The translations under genes and the position numbers were made by a program. Below are positions 1 to 9,100 of a DNA stretch of 14,584 nt, in pieces. The notes beneath the pieces are model-generated. The model did no database searches, had not been told where the DNA came from, and worked only from the letters and a program-made list of their open reading frames with translations. Source of the DNA: DASPKO01 sp035628055 (GTDB lineage Bacteria; Planctomycetota; Phycisphaerae; Phycisphaerales; UBA1924); NCBI GenBank assembly GCA_035628055.1, contig DASPKO010000095.1, forward strand, positions 1-14,584, given 5' to 3'. Position 1 is the stretch's first letter; every line of letters starts with the position of its first letter.

Positions 1-60
1 CGACCAGGCGCCCGAAGGTCGATGCCCGCACGCAGCCGGCACACACACGCACAGCATCCC

Positions 61-80
61 GGGCGCCGCCCACGGCGCCC
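61..80. promoter_or_regulatory. Perfect GC hairpin upstream of the giant surface-protein gene
   Basis: Bases 61-68 (GGGCGCCG) and 73-80 (CGGCGCCC) are an exact 8-bp inverted repeat with a 4-base loop. The hairpin ends 11 bases before the GAGG ribosome binding site (92-95) and 22 bases before the ATG at 103. No T-run follows, so a rho-independent terminator of an upstream gene is less likely than a 5'-leader structure that protects or tunes the mRNA. A weaker 5-bp pairing (1-5 with 17-21) lies further upstream. No convincing -10/-35 pair is visible in bases 1-60. The role is inferred only. Confidence 0.45.
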
Positions 81-102
81 CGCCTAAGAACGAGGTTGGC
101 AC

Positions 103-3100
103 ATGGCTCAGAGCTCTTCGCGTTGGGGTGGCGGTTCGCTCCTCGGCTCGCTCCTGAAGGCGTTGCGCCCCGGTGAGGGCGCCGGGAGAGCCGGCCGTCT
201 GGCGGCGGCCGCCGGCCGGGCCGCCGGACCGGGCGGTCCCTTCCTCGAAGCGCTCGAGGAGCGCAAGCTGCTGGCCACCATCGGCCCGGGGGACCTGCTG
301 CCCGGGAGCGACATCGGTGTTCGCGTGGTGCACTTCGGCTACGCCGTCCCCTTCCTGTTCCAGGAGCTGCCCGACGAGGTCGCGGCGCCGGTGGTGATCG
401 AGGGCTTCGGCGACGAGCAGGCGTTCTGGACGCAGTTCGTTCCCCCGATCCCGCCCAGCGGCACGTTCTTCGATCAGTCGGAGATCCAGATCTCCTACCC
501 CGGCGTGGGCGCGACCCCGATCCTGATCCTTGGGCCCAACCCCGCGGGGCCAGGCGTGCCCGCCGCCCCGCAGGACCAGGACCTGGCGATCCAGCTCGAT
601 CAGAACGGGTTCGTCACCTTCACGTTCTTCGAGGGCGTGCAGGCGGGCAACCCCGCCCCGCGGCTGGCGCAGTCGGTGGCCCTGGACGTGCGCGGGCTCG
701 ACACGTCGGCGACCGGGACCAAGGTGGAGCTGCTGCGGAACAACCAGCCGGTGGCCACGTTCTCGGGGGCGGCCCTGGCGGCGCTGGGGGCTCCGGTCTT
801 CACCGGCAACACCCGCTACACCCTCAACTTCGTGCAGGGCTTCGACGCGGTCCGCTTCTCGAGCGCCGAGCCGGCGCCCGACAACGCGGACTATTCCGAC
901 AACTTCACCCTCGAGCAGATCGCGGTGACCTTCCCCTCGGAGCGGTTCGTCCAGAGCATCGAGAGCCGGCTCTTCGGCGTCCGCTACGTGCTGGTCGGTC
1001 CGGTGGGCACCAGCGCCGACTTCTTCGACCTGTACGGGCGCCCCATGGTCGAGACCGTCTCGGTGGGCGTGCCCGAGGGGCGCTCGCTCCCGATCATCGA
1101 TCCCAACGGGGATGGCGTCCCGGACTTCAACGACGGGATCGGCCGCGTGGTCCTCTCCAACACCGAGGACCGTGCGCACCTCTTCATGTGGGGCGGGACG
1201 ATCACCGCCACCGACGATCCCGACGAGGACGACGACTTCTTCGACGGGCAGTTCGCCTTCCGGTTTCCCGACGGCGTGGCCGGCATCTTCGATGAGTTCG
1301 AGGGCGCCGGGTTCGGGTACGCGCTGACCAACACCGCGCCCCCCGACGTCATCGGCCTGCCCCCGGGCTCGGGCTCGATCGTCTTCGGGAGCCCCATCGT
1401 TCGCGACAACACCTCGACCCAGAGCTATTACGCGGCCTTCCCGCCCGCGCGCCTCCTCCAGCAGCCCCAGCTCTTCCGCAACGCGGACCAGGGCGTGTTC
1501 GTCACCGGCGGACGCAACATGGGCGTCGTGCACGTGGACGGCGTGCTGCACGGCTCGAGCCACCTGACCGGGTCGGTCCACCGCTTCAGCACCGGCGTGC
1601 TGCTGGGCTCGCTGCGCATCGACGGCGACGCGGGCGGCGTGATCGTGGCCTCCGACGCGGGGCACTGGGTGCGCGACGACGTGGGCACCAGCCCGCCGAT
1701 CGCACGCGACCCGGACACCCTCAACGATGTCGGCAACGAGCTGGTTGTCGGGCGCTCCGCGCGCGAGATCGCGATCGGGGGCCGCTCCACCATGGAGATC
1801 ACCGTGCTGGGCGACATCTCCAGCCCGGTGCGCTCGCCCATGGCGTTCCTCGACTACACCGAGCGGGAGTTCGTCACTCCCGTCAATCCTGCGAACGAGG
1901 AGACCGACACCATCGCGGCGGTGCTGGGCGGCCTGGCCGGCACCGGGGACGCGCGCTTCACGGCGATCCCCTTCGGGCTCGAGTGGTACCGCAACAACAC
2001 GATTTCCGCACCCGAGTTCATCGGCGGGCCGACCACCGCCGTGCGCGTGCTGGGCATCGCCGGCCAGGAAGACCCGGTGGCCTCGGACGAGGACCCCGTC
2101 GACGTGTACGCCTTCGCGGCCGGGCGGGGACAGACGGTCGTCGTCGATGTGATCTTCCACGTCGAGACGCTCGGGTTCAATCCGGAGCGCGGCTTCAACA
2201 CGCTGGGGCTCGCGCGCATCGTGGACGTCGACGGGCGCGTGGTGGCCTCGCACGAGGTTCCCACCGAGAGCCAGGACCAGCTCCCCCTGTTGGCCCCCTC
2301 CGTGCGCTTCACGTTCACCCCCGAGCGCACCGACGTCTTCTACCTGGTGATCAACACCCCGGTCGATCCGCCAGATGCCGACCAGCCGCTGAGCTACCAG
2401 GCGACCGTCTCCGGCATGCTCGCGACCGCGCTCGGCCAGTACCGCAGCGGGGGTTCGACCGGGCTGGTCGGCAATCCCACGGCGATCACGGTCTCCTCGG
2501 GCTCCGTGGGCTCGTTCATGGTCGGCACCGGCTGGGTGGGGGGCGACGGCGGCGAGAACCCGCCCAACCCCCTGGTCAACTCCTCCGACGACGCGAACGA
2601 CCTCATGAGCTTCCGCGAGAGCACGCTCTCGGTCGCCGGCAACGCCTACAGCCTCTGGTTCGGCTCGGACGTCTTCGGGCTGCGCGCCGCCGGCGGAGGG
2701 GTGAACACGCCCGGCCCACAAGTCTTCATCGGCGGGTTCCTGGGAGCGATGCGGACCGGGATGTCACCCCTGGTGGGCGGGAGCACGGCGCAGGGCGACG
2801 TGCGCGACCTGCAGCTCCAGATCGGCGGCGGCGCCGGGATCATCGACGTGCGCGGCGCCCTGCGCTTCGACCAGGACTACGACCGCGCGATCGACGCCAG
2901 CCGGGCCGTGAACATCACCACCGGGACCACGGGCGCCCCGGGGCACATCGGGCTGTTCAACGTCGGCGCCTTCATGGACGGGCGGAACTTCACGCTCCGC
3001 ACCAGCAACAACTCGACGATCGACCGCTTCCTGGTCGGCGAGGACCCGGGTGGCACCGGGGAGATCGACGAGCGCAATCCCCGGATCATCATGGGGACCG

Positions 3101-6100
3101 GGTCGGACATCCGCTTCGCCTCGTTCACGACCATCGAGACGGGTCTCGAGGCCGACGCCTTCATCTTCTTCGCGCCGGGCGCGCCGCTCCTGCTCACCGA
3201 CGACTCGGGCGGCGTGGTGCGGATCGCGATCGAGGGGGGAGGCTCGGGGGCCACCACCTCCACCGGGCAGGTGCGCGTGCTCCCCGTTGACGGGTCGCAG
3301 GGCGTGACCATCGCGCGCATTGACGTGAACCTCGTGGGCGCGGGCAACCTGGTGATCGAGCGCCTCAGCGGGCCCGGCGTCGTCAGCATCGGCAGCCTGC
3401 TCGTGACCACCAGCGCGCAGCCCACGGGGACCCCCGGCCCCGCGCGGCCCGGGGTCGTGCTCCGCGGCGGCGGGGAGATCGACATCTGGAAGATCGAGCA
3501 TCGCATCGACGACGGGCTCGAGCTCGGGATCATCGAGAACTCCACGCCGGGCGGCGACATCGTCGCCATCGACGCCGAGACCGCAACCTTCATCCGCCTG
3601 GGCACGGGCGACCTGGGCCGCACGCAGGTCAACCCCGTCGGTCCCACGCGGATCGGTCCCTTCCTGGGGATCAGTGCCGGCCAGGACGGCGACGTGGACG
3701 GGACCCTTGGCCTCGACGAGGAGGCGCTCAACGAGGGCTGGAACGGGGACATCTTCATCCCGCTGCCGCAGCGCACCGTCGCCCATCCGGGCGACGTGTT
3801 CCTCGAGGACATCGGATCGCCCCTGGATCCCTACCTCAACGGTGTCGTGATCCGCACCGGCGACGTTACCGAGGTCGTCGGAGCGGGCGCCATCGGGGAC
3901 GTGATCCTGCAGGGCGGGAGCGTCACGCGCGTCATCGCCAACTCCGACGGCCTCACCCCGTTCGGACGCTTCGAGGGCATCATCGGCACCGTCTACGCCG
4001 ACGACATCGGCAGCGTCGACGTGGGCGACGGGCTGGCCGCCCCGGGCGACGGCCCCTTCGCCCTGGCCGGCGTCTTCGCCAACGACGACATCGGCCTGGT
4101 CTTCGGCGGCCGGGGCCTGAACCCGGTGATCCGCGGCGTCGTCGCCGCCGCGAACCTCAACGTCTTCGAGCCCGGGCAGGGCGTGGGGGACGTGGGCGTG
4201 GAGAGGGGGCGGATCGACGGGGCCTTCATCGGCTCGGCGACGCTCGACTCGTGGTGGCTCTCGGCGCGCTTCCGCCCGTCGGTGACGGAGCTGGATGCCG
4301 ACGACGAGATCGCCACCGGCAACATCGCCAACGTGACGACCCTGGTCGGCGACATCTTCCGGTCGCACATTTTCGGGATCAACATCGCGCGCGTCGAGGC
4401 GGCCGGCGGGGCCTACGACGCCACGCGCACCGAGGCCACGGGGTCGATCGCCAGCGTGCTCGCCGACGAGTTCCGCAACACCACCCGGCTGGGCGAGCCC
4501 CTGGAGGTGCGCCGCAACGAGATCCTGGCCAACAACGACGTGAGCCTGGTCTCGACGCGCGACATCGCGGTGGGCGACATGTCGGACCTGCTGATCGACG
4601 TGGGCGGCTCGCTGCTCACCGGGGCCCGGGCGCGGAACCTCTCGCGCGTGCGCCTCGAGGTGGACGGGCGCACCAACCAGGTCTTCGCCACCAGCGACAT
4701 CCGGGCGACCAGCATCAACACCGGCACGCTGGTCAGCGCCGAGGCGCTGGGCGACATCCGCTCCTCGACCATCACGGTCGCGGGCCAGATCGTCCAGGTC
4801 GTCGCCGGCGACAACATCACCTCCACGGTCATCTCCAGCACCGGGCCCAACGGCCAGATCGACCTGGTCCGCTCCCGGCTCTTCCTCACCGGGACCATCA
4901 GCTCGTCGGGCCCCATCGGCACGATCCATTCCACCAGCGGCGACGTCATCGCCACGGTCCGCACCACCGACGCCGACGGGTCGCTCGACCTGCTCCAGGC
5001 CGGCGGCAGCCTGATCGTCTCGACCGACATCGCCGGCAACGTCAACCGCGTGATCGCGGGGCGGAACGTCGGCGAGCCCTTCGAGAGCCGCGGCGCCCGG
5101 GCCATCAACGTCGAGGGCTCGCTCGGCCTGATCGAGGCCCAGGGCGGGCAGATCTACACCGACGTGCGCGTGGGCCAGACGCTCGGCACCGTGCGCGTGG
5201 CCCGCGTCGTCGCCCTGCCGGGCAACGACCTGGTGGCCCACGCCAACTACACCGCCTTCGGGCGCATCGAGCTGGTCGACATCCGCGGCGACTTCGCCGG
5301 CTCCATCGTCAGCGAGTCCGGGGGGATCGGGACCGTGCAGATCCTCGACGGCTCCTTCCGTCCCGGCAACGCGATCATCGCCCGTGACGGCGGCATCGAC
5401 CAGGTCGTCATCACCGGTGGGCACCTGCTCGGCGACGTCCTCTCCGACGAGCACATCGGGGCCCTGCGCATCCTTCCCAACGACATCGGGTTCTGGGGCG
5501 ACATCGGCGTCAATCCCAACCTCTCGCAGTTCGCCCCGTTCGACGGTCTGCGCAACCAGCTCCCCCCCGGCGTCGAGCCGATCGCGATCTTCCAGGGCCC
5601 GCGCATCCAGGCGGGGACCAACATCGGCCTGGTCGAGGTCGCCCGGGCCTCCATCTGGAAGGGGAGCATCTACGCCGGGTGGTCGGTGGGCCGGCTCTTT
5701 GTCTTCGGCGTGATGATGAACGACAACATCACGCCGGGGCTGGGCGGGTCGTGGGTCGCGGCGGGCGACAGCATCGGCTCGGTCGAGGTGCTCCAGTTCG
5801 CCGGGGGCGCCTGGTTCCTGGCGGGCCTCACCGCGCTGGGCGCGGACAACCGGCCCGGCGGCGTCGGCGCCGACGCGGACACCGTGCACTTCGGGCGCGT
5901 GGGCGACCTGGTCTTCCGGGGCGGGACCGGGGCCGTCACGGTCAGCGCCGGCATGAACGCCGGCCCGGACGGGGTCTACAACACGATCGACGACGAGGTG
6001 GCCGACGGGCTGAGCTCGATCGGCTCCGTGCGCGTCGAGGGGCTCGCCCTGGAGACGACCGCCTTCGCCGACAACGGCATCGGGCCGACCTCGCCGGGCA

Positions 6101-9100
6101 TCGTGCGCGGCGGGCCGGGGCGCAACCAGCGGAACCCGGGGCGGATCATCGAGTTCGTTCCCAGCGTCGGCGCCCTGCCCAACGGCGTCCCCACGCCCTT
6201 CACCACGCCGGCCGGAGAGACCGGACGGATCACGTTCACGGGCCGCGGCCAGGCCTTCTACGAGAACCTCTTCGATCCCGAGCACGGGCGGACGATCGGG
6301 CGGCTGGCGATCATCAACTCCACGTTCGGCGACCGGCTCGTGGTCGACACCGACCAGAACTCGCTGACCGACTTCGTGGTCAAGTCCAACGATGGCTCCT
6401 CGCTCTCGTTCGCGAGCATCCGCGGCAACCTGATCGGGATCTCCAGCTTCTACTTCGACGCCTACGTGGAGTTCGCCGAGTTCGGCGCGCTCAACACCGC
6501 CGGCGTGGTCGGGGCCGGCAACGACATCGGCGTGCTCGTCGTCGGGCCCACCACCCGCGGGCTCATCGACGCCAACTACATCAACCGGACCGTCGTGGGC
6601 GGCGACTTCGGGACCCGCGGCGGTACGACCGCGGCCACCATGGACCTTCTCGCCGCGGGCTCGATCCTGATCGGCGGCAATCACCTGGGCGTGGTCACGC
6701 TCGAGCGCGACGTGGCGGGTCTCCGCGTCGAGGGGGGCATGGACCGCGGGGCGGTCCGCTCCGGGCGCTCGCTCACCAGTGTCGACGTGGGCTTCATGGA
6801 CCAGTCCCGGATCACCGCCCGCAACGACATTCTCGACGTGCTCGTTCGCGGTGACATGCGCGACTCGCTCATCTACGCCGGCGCCGACCTTGGGCGCGAC
6901 GGACTCTTCGGGGGTGTCGGCGAGGACACCGACGTCGTCACGGACGGGCGGATCGACTCGGTGCGCGTGCTGGGCAGCTTCGTCCGCTCGGACATCGCGG
7001 CCGGCGTCGCCCGCGGGCCGGACGCCTTCGTGGGCACGCCCGACGACCGCGTCGACGCGGGACGGTCGGCCATCGGGGCGGTCACCATCCAGGGGCAGGT
7101 CGCCGGGTCGAACCTGGCCAGCCAGTCCTACCGCATCGTCTCGACCGGCACGGTCGGCTCGGTCACGGTCGCCGGGCAGCCCTTCACCGCGACGGGCAAC
7201 CTCGCGGTGGTCAATCTCGATCCCACGGCCCTCCCCCTGCAGGTCACCGGCCTGCGCGTGGAGGAGGAGGCCCGGCAGTACATCGCGGTGATCGGCTTCA
7301 ACCAGCCCATCGACGCGTCGACGCTCGGCCCCGCCCTGACCATCTCCGAGCTCCGTGCCGGCTCCGCGGTGCAGATCCGCCTTGCCGAGGGCTCGGACTA
7401 CACGCTCGGCTACAACCCCGGCACGAGCGAGGTTCGCGTCACCTTCGCCCGGGCCATCACCGACCGCAGCCTCCCGGAACTGCCGGGCCTGCCCGGCCCG
7501 GGCGTCTACCGGTTCGAGCTCGACGCCGCCATCCTGCGCGGCGAGACGCAGCGCACGCTGCTCGACGGCGACAAGGACGGGTTCGCCGAGGGCGCCGGCG
7601 ACGACTTCTCCCAGGACGAGGTCGTGGGCGACGCGGGCGACAAGCTCACGCCCAACACCGTCACGATCGGCACGGTCGCGGTCGACTTCCGCGGGCCGAT
7701 CGATCTCGACCTGGTCCTCGACGACAACCACGCGCCGGACGACCTGCCCGACCCCAACCGCGTCTACACCGTGCGGGGCGTGGCGGGCGATCACCCGGAT
7801 CACGACCTGAATGTCTTCCCCTTCGCCGGCGACGCGGACCTCTACAAGATCACGCTCCGCGCCGGGCAGATCCTCCGCCTGGGCAAGATGGGCGGCAACG
7901 CCGTCGAGGTCGGGCGGGCCCTGCTGGATGCCGCCGGCAACATCATGCTCTCGCGCACCGGGGTCGCGCCCGCGGGCAACGAGACCGTGCAGGCGCTGCG
8001 GCTGCCCAACGCCCCGCGCCAGGCCGAGGAGATCACCGTCGCCGACGAGTATCTGATCAAGGTCACAGGGACCTATTACCTGCTCGTGACGCCCCTGGTG
8101 ACCGCGGTCACCGTCTCCGACCCGACCCAGGTCCCGGTCCTGACGCCCATCGCCGGGGCCCAGGGCTCGTACGTCTTCACCCTCGAGGTCTTCGACGACG
8201 GGGACACGGGGTTCACCGCCGACAACGGCTCGGGCGACGGCATGACCGTCGTGAACGCGCCCGTCCCGATCGAGTTCGCCGGGGCCGACCAGGTCTTCGG
8301 CACACCCGACGACCGCCCCGTGGTGCAGGTCGGCGTCTACAACTTCACGCTCTTCGCCGGCGGCGACGGCGTGCCCAACACCTTCGACGACGTGGTCAGC
8401 GGCTCCAGCGGGACCGGCATCACCTCGCAGCGCACCAGCGGGCCCAACGGTGTCTTCGGCGACGCCGACGACCGCGCCGTCTCCTTCGTCGGCGCCTCGA
8501 TCGGCAAGGCCGCCTCCGCCGGCGTGCCCGAGGAGGTCGCCCCGGACATCGACGTCTACCACCTCAACAACCGCGAGGCGATCGCCCCGGGGACGCGCAT
8601 CCGCGTCACCCTCCGCCTGACCGAGTTCGGCTCGAACATCGGACTCTCGCCCAACGCCCGTCAGCAGGACCTCCGCGGCGACGTGCAGTTCGCCATCTTC
8701 GAGACCTCGGGCTCGACGGACATCGCCGACGGGCTCCTGGTCGCCGCGCCCAGCGACGTGCTCCCCATCGGCGGGCAGCCGACGCGGATCACCAGCAACG
8801 GGAACATGGCCTACGGCTACGACGCGAACGGCGACTTCACCTTCGAGTTCGTGACCCCGGGCCGCCTGGGCGTGGCCGGGCAGCCCCCGGCGACCTACGC
8901 CCTCTACATCCAGGGCGCCATCCGCTCGGACTACGAGCTGGAGATCCTCACCCAGGGCACCGGGCTCACGGCGCCGGTGACGCAGAACGTGTTCATCGAG
9001 ACCCGCGGTGGATCGATCGACTGGCTCGAGGCCGGCCGCGGCGTCGTCACCACTCTCAACCCCTTCTCCACCGGCGTCGTCGGCTTCGGCGGCTTCGTCG

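Noticed and set aside
1983..6854. Long + strand frames rich in Arg inside the giant gene (for example 1983-3290, 4251-5387 and 5679-6854)
   Set aside because: They are out-of-frame readings of GC-rich coding DNA with Arg/His/Gly-rich low-complexity products, and no start signals.
3841..7185. Recent tandem duplication or a CRISPR-like array in the repeat region
   Set aside because: The repetition is at the protein level only; units differ in DNA sequence and spacing, with no identical repeats and spacers.
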